Origin: Hyphomicrobiales bacterium
GTDB lineage: Bacteria; Pseudomonadota; Alphaproteobacteria; Rhizobiales; Rhizobiaceae
Assembly (NCBI GenBank): GCA_900469345.1
Contig: UBWZ01000013.1
Coordinates: 124,001 to 188,000, forward strand
DNA length: 64,000 bases
Direction: 5' to 3'
Shown one piece after another: positions 32,076 through 41,817 of the stretch. Both the position numbers and the translations under genes were made by a program. Below the pieces are notes generated by a model, which did no database searches, was not told where the DNA came from, and saw only the letters and a list, made by a program, of their open reading frames with translations. Every line of letters starts with the position of its first letter. Within the stretch, counting starts at the first letter, position 1.

Positions 32076-33194
32076 GTGAAAATCAAGACGATAGAACCGT
32101 TCATCCTGCATCTTCCGCTAACCTCGGAGTCGATCTCCGATTCCACCCACAGCATCACCCACTGGGGTGTTGTCGGCGCCGCCATTTCCACCGACGACGG
32201 CCTGACGGGATACGGGTTTACCGGCACGCATGCGCATCTCGCATCCGACCGGCTGATCACCGCCTGCATCCGCGACTGCTACGCACCCCTCCTGATCGGC
32301 GAGGATGCCTCGGACATTTCGCGCCTCTGGGTGAAGCTCGCGCGCCATCCCTCCCTGCAATGGGTCGGCCGTGCGGGCATAACCCAGCTCGCATTGGCGG
32401 CCGTCGACGTCGCGCTCTGGGACCTCAAGAGCAAAAAGGCTGGCGTGCCCCTCTGGAGCTATCTCGGCGGCGCGCGCACCGACCGGCTGGAGGCCTACAA
32501 CACGGATATCGGCTGGCTTTCTTTCTCCGCCGACGAGCTTCTGGCCGGCGCTGCGCGTGCGGTCGAGGAGGAGGGCTTTACCCGGATCAAGCTGAAGGTC
32601 GGGCATGAAGACCCGAATGCCGATATCCGGCGGCTCGCAGCTGTGCGGGAGCGCGTCGGTCCCGACGTCCGGATCGCCATCGATGGCAACGGCAAATGGG
32701 ACCTGCCCACCTGCCAGCGTTTCTGCGAGCGCGCCCGAGACCTCGACCTCTACTGGTTCGAAGAACCGCTCTGGTACGACGACGTCGGCAGCCATGCGGT
32801 GCTCGCCCGCAGCACCTCCATCCCGATCGCGCTTGGCGAGCAGCTCTACACGGTCGATGCCTTCCGCGCTTTCGTCGATGCCCGGGCAATCGCCTATGTG
32901 CAGCCGGACGTGACGCGCCTGGGCGGGATCACCGAATACATCCAGGTCGCCGATCTGGCGCTTGCCCACCGGCTGCCGGTCGTACCGCATGCGGGGGAAA
33001 TGAGCCAGGTGCACGTTCACATGAGCTATTGGCATCCGGCATCGACGATCCTTGAATACATTCCCTGGATCAAGGATCATTTCGAGGAACCCGCCCATGT
33101 GCGCGACGGCATCTTCCTGCGCCCGCAGCAGCCGGGTGCCAGCACGACGCCGCTCGCCGCAAGCTTCGAACGCTACGGAAAAAGCCTTGGCTGA
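32076..33194 (+). CDS. Enolase-superfamily acid-sugar dehydratase (mandelate racemase subgroup)
   Basis: The protein has 372 residues. The catalytic set is visible: Lys172/Lys174 in [10 protein letters not shown], Asp203 and Asn205 in AIDGNGKW, Glu229 in [10 protein letters not shown], Glu255 in ALGEQLYT, Asp278 in [10 protein letters not shown], and His305 in [14 protein letters not shown]. KxK with a distal His is the acid-sugar dehydratase pattern. It would turn an aldonate or aldarate into a 2-keto-3-deoxy acid. The start is GTG 32076 with GAGGAG eight bases upstream. It is followed by a DapA-family gene, the usual aldolase partner. I cannot name the sugar acid; the specificity loop does not match L-fuconate or galactarate patterns I know. 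Confidence 0.9.
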   Translation: MKIKTIEPFILHLPLTSESISDSTHSITHWGVVGAAISTDDGLTGYGFTGTHAHLASDRLITACIRDCYAPLLIGEDASDISRLWVKLARHPSLQWVGRAGITQLALAAVDVALWDLKSKKAGVPLWSYLGGARTDRLEAYNTDIGWLSFSADELLAGAARAVEEEGFTRIKLKVGHEDPNADIRRLAAVRERVGPDVRIAIDGNGKWDLPTCQRFCERARDLDLYWFEEPLWYDDVGSHAVLARSTSIPIALGEQLYTVDAFRAFVDARAIAYVQPDVTRLGGITEYIQVADLALAHRLPVVPHAGEMSQVHVHMSYWHPASTILEYIPWIKDHFEEPAHVRDGIFLRPQQPGASTTPLAASFERYGKSLG

Positions 33195-33253
33195 GGGCAA
33201 GGCGGGGGGCGACCCCATTGCCGCAGGTCCGTCCGGGATTTAGCATCGACGGT

Positions 33254-33267
33254 GGAAACCTGTTTCC
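33254..33267. promoter_or_regulatory. Palindrome before the DapA-family gene
   Basis: GGAAAC-CT-GTTTCC is a perfect 6-base-arm palindrome 35 bases upstream of the aldolase start, in the 107-base gap after the dehydratase. It could be an internal operator or a weak mRNA hairpin. Confidence 0.35.
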
Positions 33268-33301
33268 TCACAGAAAATCTCAGCCTGCCGCAGGGTAAGC
33301 C

Positions 33302-34228
33302 ATGACATTCAGCACGAAATCCAGAGGCGTCTATGCCATTGCGACGACGCCGTTTCTGGAAGACGGGTCGATCGATTTCCACTCGGTCGACCGCCTCACC
33401 GACTTCTACCAAGACAGCGGCTGCAGCGGCATCACCATTCTCGGCATCATGGGTGAGGCGCCGAAGCTGGAGCCGGAGGAAAGCCGGGACATCATCAAGC
33501 GGGTTGTCGGGCGGGCCAAGGTGCCGGTTATCGTCGGCGTTTCGTCACCCGGCTTCGCCGCCATGCGCTCTCTCGCTCGCAGCGCCATGGACACTGGCGC
33601 GGCCGGCGTGATGATCGCGCCGACACCGACGCTGCGCACCGACGACCAGATCGTCGGCTATTTTGCCGGCGCTGTCGAAGCGGTCGGCGATGACGTGCCC
33701 TGGGTGCTGCAGGATTATCCACTGACGCTCAATGTGGTGATGTCGGCGGGTGTCATCGCCAAGGTCATCACCAGTCATCCGTCCTGCCTGATGCTGAAGC
33801 ACGAGGACTGGCCGGGGTTGGAAAAAATCTCGCGGCTAAGGGCCATGCAGGCGTCCGGCGAACTGCGTGACGTCTCCATCCTGTGCGGCAATGGCGGGAT
33901 GTTCCTGGATTTCGAACCCGAGCGCGGTGCCGACGGGGCAATGACGGGATACGGGTTCCCGGACATGCTGACCGAGCTGATGGCGCTGGCCGCTGCCGGC
34001 AGGCGTGACGAGGCGCATGACCTCTTCGACGCGCACCTGCCGCTGATCCGTTACGAGCAGCAACTCGGAGTAGGGCTTGCCGTGCGCAAGCATGTGCTGA
34101 AGCGGCGCGGCGTGATCGCCTGCGATGCGCAGCGAAAGCCAAGCCAGGCGCTTTCACAGGTTGCCCGCGCGGAGGTGGATTACCTGCTGCAGCGGCTCGG
34201 CCTGCACGACAGGCGCGCCGCCCTCTGA
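33302..34228 (+). CDS. DapA-family aldolase, probable 2-keto-3-deoxy sugar acid aldolase
   Basis: This 308-residue protein has the N-acetylneuraminate lyase/DHDPS fold. GVYAIATTPFLEDGSIDF, the GIMGEAPKLEPEE loop, the Tyr in VLQDYPLTLNV and the Schiff-base Lys in CLMLKHEDWPG match the family. The GIMGE loop and KHED around the Lys differ from true DHDPS (TTGE, KEA/D), so a catabolic aldolase or dehydratase is favoured. Coming after an enolase-type dehydratase it would cleave the 2-keto-3-deoxy acid to pyruvate and an aldehyde. A ribosome site CAGGGTAAG precedes ATG 33302. Operon with the dehydratase is likely. Confidence 0.87.
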   Translation: MTFSTKSRGVYAIATTPFLEDGSIDFHSVDRLTDFYQDSGCSGITILGIMGEAPKLEPEESRDIIKRVVGRAKVPVIVGVSSPGFAAMRSLARSAMDTGAAGVMIAPTPTLRTDDQIVGYFAGAVEAVGDDVPWVLQDYPLTLNVVMSAGVIAKVITSHPSCLMLKHEDWPGLEKISRLRAMQASGELRDVSILCGNGGMFLDFEPERGADGAMTGYGFPDMLTELMALAAAGRRDEAHDLFDAHLPLIRYEQQLGVGLAVRKHVLKRRGVIACDAQRKPSQALSQVARAEVDYLLQRLGLHDRRAAL

Positions 34229-34237
34229 TCTCAGATG

Positions 34238-34262
34238 GCGGACCCGGACGTTCCGGATCCGC
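34238..34262. terminator. Terminator between convergent genes
   Basis: An 11-base stem (10 pairs, one mismatch) GCGGACCCGGA / TCCGGATCCGC with a 3-base loop starts 10 bases after the aldolase stop and 27 bases before the ThuA stop. GTTTTCG follows 10 bases later on the plus strand. It probably serves both convergent operons. Confidence 0.6.
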
Positions 34263-34288
34263 ATCGGCAGTGTTTTCGTGAGGGAGCT

Positions 34289-34930
34289 TTATCGTGCCGC
34301 CCAGTTGGCGCCGCGCCGGAAGATGGTGTTCATCTGCGGCACCTCGAATTCCTTGGCCACATGGCCGAGCGACGAATAGAAGACGCGCCCCTTGCCATAT
34401 TTACGCTTCCAGACCACCGGCATCACGACGCCGTCGATCCAGTACGCGTGATCACCGGTAAAGGTGGTCGTGGCGAGGACCTCGTTCGAGGGGTCGACAT
34501 GCATGTAGTACTGTTCCGACGTGTAGGGAAAATCGGTGATCCCCTCCATCAGCGGATCGTCCGGCCGTGTCACGTTTACCGTGTAGTCGATGATGTTGCC
34601 GGGATGAGCCACCCACTGGCCGCCGATGATGAACTGGTAGTCGACGGACTCGCGGAAGGCATCGCCCGCGCCGCCGTGATATCCGGCAATGCCGACGCCG
34701 CTCTCGACGGCCGCCGCAAGGTTCTTCACCTCTTCCTTTTCGATCTTCGACATGGTGACGATCGGAACGATCAGGCTGAGGTCGTGGATGGAAGGGTCGG
34801 CAAAGGCTTCCGTGGAGTGTTCCAGATAGACCTTGAACCCATCCTCCTCAAGCATTGCCTTGATGATCTCGGCGCATTCCTGGGGTTCGTGGCCACTCCA
34901 GCCACCCCAGACGATCAGGGCTTCCCGCAT
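34289..34930 (-). CDS. ThuA-family protein (trehalose utilisation-like)
   Basis: The protein has 213 residues. It has a ThuA/glutamine-amidotransferase-like fold: ALIVWGGWSGHEPQE at the start, AAAVESGVGIAGYHGGAGDAF, YQFIIGGQWVAHPGN and GRVFYSSLGHVAKEF are diagnostic. ThuA of Sinorhizobium acts with the dehydrogenase ThuB in the 3-keto-disaccharide route for trehalose and related sugars. Here it follows a Gfo/Idh/MocA gene by 16 bases, the same pairing. The ATG at 34930 has GGAG nine bases upstream; a TTG at 34945 is less likely. The exact reaction of ThuA-family proteins is not settled. Confidence 0.9.
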   Translation of the reverse strand: MREALIVWGGWSGHEPQECAEIIKAMLEEDGFKVYLEHSTEAFADPSIHDLSLIVPIVTMSKIEKEEVKNLAAAVESGVGIAGYHGGAGDAFRESVDYQFIIGGQWVAHPGNIIDYTVNVTRPDDPLMEGITDFPYTSEQYYMHVDPSNEVLATTTFTGDHAYWIDGVVMPVVWKRKYGKGRVFYSSLGHVAKEFEVPQMNTIFRRGANWAAR

Positions 34931-34946
34931 TTGATTTCTCCTCAAG

Positions 34947-36053
34947 CTATTTGGCCAGCCGGCCGTCGATAAGTGAATCGGACAGCGGAGCCGGCCGTTC
35001 CGTGGTCGTGGTGATGGCGATGGTGCGCTCCTCCCTGGAGGCCGTCTCGAAGGCTTCCATCACCTCCAGCACATGCAAAGCAAGGTCGCCATTGGCGCGA
35101 TGGGGGCGGCCGGAGCGGATGGCGTAAGCCATGTCGGCCACGCCGATCGATCGGAAGTTTCCCTCCGAATAGGGCGACGTCAGCGGCTTTTCCTCGAACT
35201 GGCCGCCCTTCTTCAAAAACTCGACCGGGCCACCGAAGCGGTTCGGGTCTGGCACGATCAGCGTGCCTTCCGTGCCGTAGACCTCCAGAGGCACGTGTTT
35301 GTGCCCGGCGACGTCGAAGCTCATGCCGATCTGCACCACGGCACCGTTGGCGAAGGCCATGACCCCGGCGACATGGGTCGGCACATACACGGGGATGCGG
35401 GCGCCGTTGCGCGGCTCGCTGGTGATGAGGCGTTCGCTGCGGGGCGTGACGGTGAAGCCGGCGACCTTTGCGACCGGCCCAAGCAGGTTGACGAGATCGG
35501 TGATGTAGTAGGGTCCCATGTCCAGCATCGGACCGCCGCCGACTTCGTAGTAGAAATCCGGATTCGGGTGCCAGCGCTCATGGCCGGGGCACATGAAGGT
35601 TGCCGTACCGCCGACCGGCTGTCCGATCACGCCCTGGTCGACCAGCCCGCGTGCCGTCTGGTGCCCGCCCCCGAAAAATGTGTCCGGGGCCGCGCCGATC
35701 CGCAGGTTTTTCGCCCCCGCGGCCTCGGCCAGCATCTTGCCTTCGGCGAAATTGATGCCGAGCGGCTTTTCGGAATAGGTGTGTTTTCCCGCCTCGAGCG
35801 CCTGCAGGGCGACAGCCACATGGGCCTTGGGGATGGTGAGGTTGAGGATGATCTGGATGTCGGGGTCCGCTAGCAGGGCGTCGATCGGCCGAGCCGTCAG
35901 GCCGAATTCGGAGGCTCTCGCCGCTGCGAGCTCGCTGTTCAGGTCTGCCAGCCCGCGAATATCCAGAATGGGAAAATCGGACGCCATTGCCTTGAGATAG
36001 GCGCCAGAAATATTGCCGCATCCGATGATGCCGATACCGACTTTTTCCATCAT
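34947..36053 (-). CDS. Gfo/Idh/MocA-family sugar dehydrogenase (ThuB-like)
   Basis: The 368-residue protein has an N-terminal Rossmann motif VGIGIIGCGNISGAYLKA, the signature YSEKPLGIN with catalytic Lys, and the substrate-side GGGPMLDMGPYYITDLVNLLG with Asp and Tyr. These enzymes oxidise or reduce a sugar hydroxyl, often at C3 of a glycoside. GGGAGGAA lies just before two ATG codons (36053 and 36050); spacing favours 36050. Lying between a ROK repressor and ThuA and divergent from a CUT1 importer, it probably oxidises the imported sugar or glycoside. Confidence 0.92.
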   Translation of the reverse strand: MMEKVGIGIIGCGNISGAYLKAMASDFPILDIRGLADLNSELAAARASEFGLTARPIDALLADPDIQIILNLTIPKAHVAVALQALEAGKHTYSEKPLGINFAEGKMLAEAAGAKNLRIGAAPDTFFGGGHQTARGLVDQGVIGQPVGGTATFMCPGHERWHPNPDFYYEVGGGPMLDMGPYYITDLVNLLGPVAKVAGFTVTPRSERLITSEPRNGARIPVYVPTHVAGVMAFANGAVVQIGMSFDVAGHKHVPLEVYGTEGTLIVPDPNRFGGPVEFLKKGGQFEEKPLTSPYSEGNFRSIGVADMAYAIRSGRPHRANGDLALHVLEVMEAFETASREERTIAITTTTERPAPLSDSLIDGRLAK

Positions 36054-36083
36054 TTCCTCCCGATGGTATTGCTTGCTTTGTAC

Positions 36084-37283
36084 TCAGACTGCCGGGCCCG
36101 TGGTGCTCCAGGGGGATTCGTACAGTTCGTAGAGCGCGACCGCTGCGGCACCTCTTGCCCAGAAGTCGTCGTTGGAATCGTCGAAGACGAGCTCGCTCAC
36201 GCCCTGAAGAGAAGGCGGAATGGCCCGCGCATAGGCCTGCTGCAGGCTGTTGAGAAAAGGCTCGCCGAGCGCCAGGGTCGACCCCACGAGGATCACCCGC
36301 GGCGGCGCAAACAGCGTGACGATATTGGCAATCGTAAATCCGATCGTTTCCCCGGCCCGGCTGGCCGCGCGGATCAGTCGGCTGTCGTCGGCCGCGATCA
36401 AAGCCTGGGCGTGGACCATGCCGCGGCCGAGCCTGACGGCTTCGGCAAGCCGCCCATCAGCCTGCTGAACGCCGAGGATGGCGGCTTCCCCGGCCTGACT
36501 GGCGAGCCGCACGACACCCTCCTTGTTCATGCCGAGAACCAGGTCGCCGAGATTGTGGCTGAGCCCTCCGGCGCCGCGAAACAGCCGGTTGCTGTGCAAT
36601 ACGCCGAGCCCGAGCGTCTGCTCCAGCGACACGAGCACCATGTCCTCGAGATCGCGGGCGCGGCCGAACCAGTGATGGCCAAGCGTGATGGCCGTCGCAT
36701 CGCTTTCGATGATCGTTCGCGTGTCAAGCCGCGCAGACATCTCGGCTGCAAAGTCCACATTGCTGTCGCGCAGGATCGGGCTGGAGCGAATATGGCCGCT
36801 GCGGTGTTCGATGACGCCCGGCAGGCCGAGGCAAACGCTGTGAACCTCCGTGAGCGAAAGTCCCGCATCGAGCACGCAGCGGCGCACCCCATCCTCGACG
36901 ATGTCGGCAATCACGCTGATCGGCTGGCGGTCGATGCGGATCGGCAGGGCGAGGGTGGCGAGCACGTCGCCACAAAAATCGGTGACCACGAAGACAATGC
37001 GGTTCGCCGCGATCTTGGCGCCCACGACCCGCGCCGCGGCCGGATTGAGTTCGAGCATGACGCGCGGCCGGCCCCGCACGGTTTCGCTGCGGATGTCGCC
37101 CTCGTGGCGCGTCAGGATCAGCCCGTCGTCGAGAAGCGAGCCGGTGATCGCCGACACCGTGGTCGGCGACAGTTCGGTCTTTTCGGAAATCTGTACCCGC
37201 GAGATCGGACCGTATCGCCGTATCGTATCGAGAACGCTGAGGCGGTTCATGGCGCGCATGAGTTCTGGATCGGCGGTCTTCAT
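36084..37283 (-). CDS. ROK-family transcriptional regulator lacking the cysteine zinc motif
   Basis: The protein has 399 residues. The N-terminal winged helix is RLSVLDTIRRYGPISRVQISEKTELSPTTVSAITGSLLDDGLI (in parts), with the RGRPRVMLELNP linker. The ROK sugar-binding fold has SVCLGLPGVIEH and HSNRLFRGAGGLSHNLGDLVLG. The usual CxCGxxGCxE zinc motif is replaced by LGMNKEGVVRLASQAGEA; only the first His remains. Such forms may sense ligand without zinc. ATG 37283 is preferred over an upstream 17-residue extension. It is divergent from the sugar ABC operon and co-directional with the dehydrogenase/ThuA pair. It likely represses both through the palindrome at 37311-37332. Confidence 0.9.
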   Translation of the reverse strand: MKTADPELMRAMNRLSVLDTIRRYGPISRVQISEKTELSPTTVSAITGSLLDDGLILTRHEGDIRSETVRGRPRVMLELNPAAARVVGAKIAANRIVFVVTDFCGDVLATLALPIRIDRQPISVIADIVEDGVRRCVLDAGLSLTEVHSVCLGLPGVIEHRSGHIRSSPILRDSNVDFAAEMSARLDTRTIIESDATAITLGHHWFGRARDLEDMVLVSLEQTLGLGVLHSNRLFRGAGGLSHNLGDLVLGMNKEGVVRLASQAGEAAILGVQQADGRLAEAVRLGRGMVHAQALIAADDSRLIRAASRAGETIGFTIANIVTLFAPPRVILVGSTLALGEPFLNSLQQAYARAIPPSLQGVSELVFDDSNDDFWARGAAAVALYELYESPWSTTGPAV

Positions 37284-37310
37284 GTGTCTGCGCGTCCACG
37301 TCTCGGTGCA

Positions 37311-37332
37311 GCATCGAATTAATTCGCGATGC
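37311..37332. promoter_or_regulatory. Nested palindrome, candidate ROK operator
   Basis: GCATCG (37311-37316) and CGATGC (37327-37332) flank a 10-base core; within it CGAATTAATTCG (37315-37326) is a perfect 12-base palindrome. It lies 28 bases upstream of the ROK start in the divergent gap. Confidence 0.6.
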
Positions 37333-37437
37333 AAAATAATGATGGCGAAGTTCTAGGTCGATTTTTCATGAAGGCGCAAGGAAAATTTGAAACGACTACG
37401 AAAACGCGCTGTCTCGGTGCTATCTGAGGCTCCGCTA

Positions 37438-37466
37438 TTGACAGAACGCCTAAGCCTGTCGATTAT
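37438..37466 (+). promoter_or_regulatory. Sigma70-like promoter of the CUT1 sugar ABC operon
   Basis: TTGACA (37438-37443) and GATTAT (37461-37466) are 17 bases apart, a perfect -35 and a 4/6 -10. The binding-protein ATG is 41 bases past the -10, and the surrounding gap is AT-rich. Confidence 0.6.
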
Positions 37467-37506
37467 TTAATACGGATAGGAAATTAAAGCTTTGGGAGGA
37501 GCGTCG

Positions 37507-38802
37507 ATGTCCATCAGAATTTCCAAGTCATTTTCCGCCTCGGTGGCAGCTCTTGCCCTGATCGGCGGCTTTCTGTCGGCAGGCACAGCCGCTGCAGACA
37601 GCGTCATACGCTGGATGCATGTGGAGCAGGTGCCGACGACGATAGCGCTTTGGACGCAGATCGCCAAGGATTTCGAGAGCAAGCATCCGGGCGTCAAGAT
37701 CGAGCTTCAATTCCTCGAAAACCAGGCGTTCAAGGCGAAGATGCCCACGCTCCTTCAATCGAACGACGCGCCCGCCATGTTCTACACCTGGGGCGGTGGC
37801 GTTCTGCAGGCGCAATCGGTGACCGGAGCTTTGCGGTCGATCGATCCGGCTCTCGACAGCAACGGCGGGGAATGGCGCAAGTCGCTCAATCCGTCCGCGG
37901 TCGAAGGGCTCTCCTTCGACGGCAAGGTCTGGGCCGCGCCGTTCAGAACCGGCGTCGTCGACTTCTATTACAACAAGGACCTGTTCAAGAAGGCCGGCGT
38001 CGACGCCTCGAAAATCGCCACCTGGGACGATCTGCTGGGCGCCGTGAAGACCTTGAAGCAGGCCGGCATCACGCCGATCGCCGGCGGCGGTCGCGACAAG
38101 TGGCCGTTGCATTTCTACTGGAGCTACCTGGCCATGCGCGAAGCAGGGCAGAAGGGCTTTGAGGATGCCAAAGCCGGGGAAAATGACGGCTTCAACGCCA
38201 AGCCCTTCATCAAGGCCGGTGAAGACCTGACTGCGCTCGGCAAGCTCGAGCCCTTCCAGAACGGCTATCTCGGCGCCACCTGGAATGACGCCTTGGCCGC
38301 CTTCGGCGACGGCCGCGCGGCGATGATCCTCAGCTTCGAAAACACCCCGGCGACGCAGGCGACCAATTCCACCAGCCGCAAGGGGCTGCCGGACGAGACG
38401 ATAGGCCGCTTCCCCTTCCCGGTCGTGCAGGGCGGAGCCGGCGTGGCCACCGACAATCTCGGCGGTCTGAACGGATGGGCGGTCACCAAGAACGCACCTC
38501 CGGAAACGGAAGAATTCCTCCGTTACCTGGCAAGCCTCGACATCCAGAAGCAGCTCGCCAAGGATACCCAGATCATGCCGGTGGTCAAAGGTGCAAGCGA
38601 GGCGGTGTCTCGCCCTCTGCTGAAGGAGGTCGCGACCTCGCTGTCCAAGGAAACGTGGCATCAGAACTTTCTTGACCAGGATCTCGGCCCGAATGTCGGG
38701 GCGGTCGTCAACGACGTCAGCACCGAGATCGTCTCGGGCGGCGTCAATCCTGCCGACGCCGCGCAGCAGATCGAGGATGCCTATTCTCTCGAGCGCAAGT
38801 AG
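37507..38802 (+). CDS. CUT1 sugar ABC transporter solute-binding protein
   Basis: The protein has 431 residues. The signal peptide is SKSFSASVAALALIGGFLSAG with AAA-D cleavage. The mature protein follows the extracellular solute-binding family 1 pattern: VIRWMHVEQVPTTIALWTQIAKDFESKHPGVKIE (in parts), FLENQAFKAKMPTLLQSNDAPAMFY, PFRTGVVDFYYNKDLFKKAGVD and GDGRAAMILSFE. It binds mono- or oligosaccharides in the periplasm. GGGAGGAGCGTCG before ATG 37507 fixes the start. It leads an operon of two permeases and an ATPase, divergent from the ROK/ThuA set. A di- or oligosaccharide substrate is inferred. Confidence 0.95.
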   Translation: MSIRISKSFSASVAALALIGGFLSAGTAAADSVIRWMHVEQVPTTIALWTQIAKDFESKHPGVKIELQFLENQAFKAKMPTLLQSNDAPAMFYTWGGGVLQAQSVTGALRSIDPALDSNGGEWRKSLNPSAVEGLSFDGKVWAAPFRTGVVDFYYNKDLFKKAGVDASKIATWDDLLGAVKTLKQAGITPIAGGGRDKWPLHFYWSYLAMREAGQKGFEDAKAGENDGFNAKPFIKAGEDLTALGKLEPFQNGYLGATWNDALAAFGDGRAAMILSFENTPATQATNSTSRKGLPDETIGRFPFPVVQGGAGVATDNLGGLNGWAVTKNAPPETEEFLRYLASLDIQKQLAKDTQIMPVVKGASEAVSRPLLKEVATSLSKETWHQNFLDQDLGPNVGAVVNDVSTEIVSGGVNPADAAQQIEDAYSLERK

Positions 38803-38810
38803 GCGCCTTG

Positions 38811-38852
38811 CCGGCGCTCCGCTCCAGAGGGCCAGGGCCCCGGGAGCGCCGG
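38811..38852 (+). terminator. First intercistronic hairpin after the CUT1 binding-protein gene
   Basis: A perfect 10-base-pair stem CCGGCGCTCC / GGAGCGCCGG begins eight bases past the stop. The run after it is TTTCCCTGTT, a weak U-rich tract, so partial termination is possible. Confidence 0.62.
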
Positions 38853-38864
38853 TTTCCCTGTTCC

Positions 38865-38887
38865 GGTCACCTGCATTCAGGGTGACC
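38865..38887 (+). terminator. Second intercistronic hairpin before the first permease gene
   Basis: GGTCACC / GGTGACC form a 7-base-pair stem with a 9-base loop, ending 28 bases upstream of the permease ATG. With the preceding hairpin it makes a double barrier between the binding-protein and permease genes. Confidence 0.5.
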
Positions 38888-38915
38888 TTGAAAGGCTCGA
38901 AAGGAATTGAGCAAC

Positions 38916-39848
38916 ATGCTGATGTCCGTCAACGGCGCGGCGTCCGGTGGCGCGCAGGCGCTGCCACGGCGCCGAAAGCGTTCGCTGTCCCACAGCAAAT
39001 GGCCGGTCCTCATCCTGTTTCTGCCGCCGGCTCTGCTGCTGTTTACCGTGCTCGTCATCCTGCCGATGGGCGAGGCCGGCTGGTATTCCTTCTACAACTG
39101 GAATGGCTACGGCACCCCCACCCAGTGGATCGGGCTGAAGAACTACCAGCTGATCTTCCGCAACGGTGCCTTTACCCAGGCGCTGATCAACAACGGCCTG
39201 ATCGTTCTCGTCTCGGTTCTGGTGCAGATCCCGCTGGCGCTGTGGCTCGCCAGCATGGTGGCGAGCCGGATCAAGGGCGCGCTTTTCTTCCGGCTGATTT
39301 TCTTCCTTCCCTACGTGCTCGCGGATGTGGCCGCGGGCATGATCTGGCGGTTCGTCTATGACGGCGATTTCGGCCTGGTCGGCGGCATCGCCCATTTCTT
39401 TGGGGCGGATCCGCCATTCTGGCTGGCCGACCGTGATGTCGCCATGTACGCCATCCTCGGCGTTGTGGTCTGGAAGTATTTTGGCTTCCACATGATGCTG
39501 TTCATTGCCGGCCTTCAGGCGATCGACAAGAGCGTGCTCGAGGCAGCGGACATCGACGGCGCGACGGGCTTTCAGAAATTCCGGCTGGTGACGTTGCCGC
39601 TGCTGGGCTCGACCGTTCGCCTGTCGGTGTTCTTCGGCGTGGTCGGTTCGCTTCAGCTCTTCGATATGATCATGCCGCTCACCGGCGGTGGACCGTCCAA
39701 CTCTACCCAGACCATGGTGACCTTCCTCTACAACTTCGGGGTGACCCGCATGCAGATCGGATTTGGCAGCGCTGTCGGCGTCGTGCTCTTCGTGTTCTGC
39801 GTGACGCTTGCCTTCAGCTACAAGCGGGTGTTCATGCGTCATGACTGA
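38916..39848 (+). CDS. CUT1 sugar ABC transporter permease 1 (MalF/UgpA type)
   Basis: This 310-residue protein has six membrane segments. It shows the inner-membrane permease (EAA) loop as LEAADIDGATGFQKFRLVTLPLLG, the site that docks on the ATPase. Openers HSKWPVLILFLPPALLLFTVLVILPM and GWYSFYNWNG fit MalF-like subunits. ATG 38916 follows AAGGAATTG; ATG 38922 is also possible and a TTG at 38907 less so. Its C-terminus overlaps the next permease by eight bases. Confidence 0.93.
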   Translation: MLMSVNGAASGGAQALPRRRKRSLSHSKWPVLILFLPPALLLFTVLVILPMGEAGWYSFYNWNGYGTPTQWIGLKNYQLIFRNGAFTQALINNGLIVLVSVLVQIPLALWLASMVASRIKGALFFRLIFFLPYVLADVAAGMIWRFVYDGDFGLVGGIAHFFGADPPFWLADRDVAMYAILGVVVWKYFGFHMMLFIAGLQAIDKSVLEAADIDGATGFQKFRLVTLPLLGSTVRLSVFFGVVGSLQLFDMIMPLTGGGPSNSTQTMVTFLYNFGVTRMQIGFGSAVGVVLFVFCVTLAFSYKRVFMRHD

Positions 39849-40725
39849 TATTGCAACCTCTGCTCCCATCGATGCCGCCAGCGCACCGACGTCCGGTCAG
39901 CGACTGCGCACCGGCACGCAGATCTACATCTACGTCTCCCTGATCCTGGTGGCCGGGATCGTGATCGTGCCGCTGCTCAGTACAGCGCTCGGGGGCTTCA
40001 AGACGCTCGGCGAACTGCGGGGCAATCCGTTCGGCCTTCCCAGCGATTGGCAATGGTCGAACTACACGGATATCATCCTCAGCAAGCGATACTGGCTGCA
40101 GATGAGCAATTCGCTGATCATCGCGATGCTGACGGTGTTCCTGACGCTCGCGTTCGGGGCCATGGCGGCATTCTGCTTTGCGCATATCCGCTTCTTCGGG
40201 TCGAGCTACCTGCTCAACTACTTCCTGATCGGGCTGATGTTTCCGGCGGCGACCGCAATCCTGCCGCTCTACATCCGCATCCGCGACCTTGGGCTCATCG
40301 ATACCTATTGGGGCGTCGTCCTGCCGCAGGTCGCGTTCGGCATGGGCATGAGCATCATGCTGTTCCGTAACTACTTCAGGAACCTGCCTCAGGAGTTGTT
40401 CGACGCTGCCTTCGTCGATGGCTGCGGCTACATGCGGTTCTTCTGGCATATCACGCTGCCGCTTTCGCGTCCGATCATCGCGACGGTCGGTATCATCTCC
40501 TTTGTCAGCAGCTGGAACAACTACATCGTGCCGCTGATCATGCTCAATTCGGAAAGCCGGTATCCCTGGCCGCTCGGCATCATGATCTACCGGGGTGAGT
40601 TCAGCACCGAATGGCAGCTGGTGCTGGCCTTCATCACGCTGACCATCCTGCCCACCATCATCGCCTTTTTCCTGGCACAGAAGCACATCATCGCGGGCCT
40701 GACGGCTGGCGCGGTGAAGTCCTGA
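39841..40725 (+). CDS. CUT1 sugar ABC transporter permease 2 (MalG/UgpE type)
   Basis: The protein has 294 residues. An N-terminal polar stretch leads to six membrane segments. The EAA loop ELFDAAFVDGCGYMRFFWHITLPLSRPI is clear, and the end LAQKHIIAGLTAGAVKS is the typical MalG C-terminus that contacts the ATPase. ATG 39841 overlaps the previous gene by eight bases, so the two permeases are coupled. An extended frame from 39808 lies wholly in the upstream gene and is rejected. Confidence 0.94.
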   Translation: MTDIATSAPIDAASAPTSGQRLRTGTQIYIYVSLILVAGIVIVPLLSTALGGFKTLGELRGNPFGLPSDWQWSNYTDIILSKRYWLQMSNSLIIAMLTVFLTLAFGAMAAFCFAHIRFFGSSYLLNYFLIGLMFPAATAILPLYIRIRDLGLIDTYWGVVLPQVAFGMGMSIMLFRNYFRNLPQELFDAAFVDGCGYMRFFWHITLPLSRPIIATVGIISFVSSWNNYIVPLIMLNSESRYPWPLGIMIYRGEFSTEWQLVLAFITLTILPTIIAFFLAQKHIIAGLTAGAVKS

Positions 40726-40746
40726 GCCCAGATCCGGAGTAATTGC

Positions 40747-41817
<1,071 letters not shown>

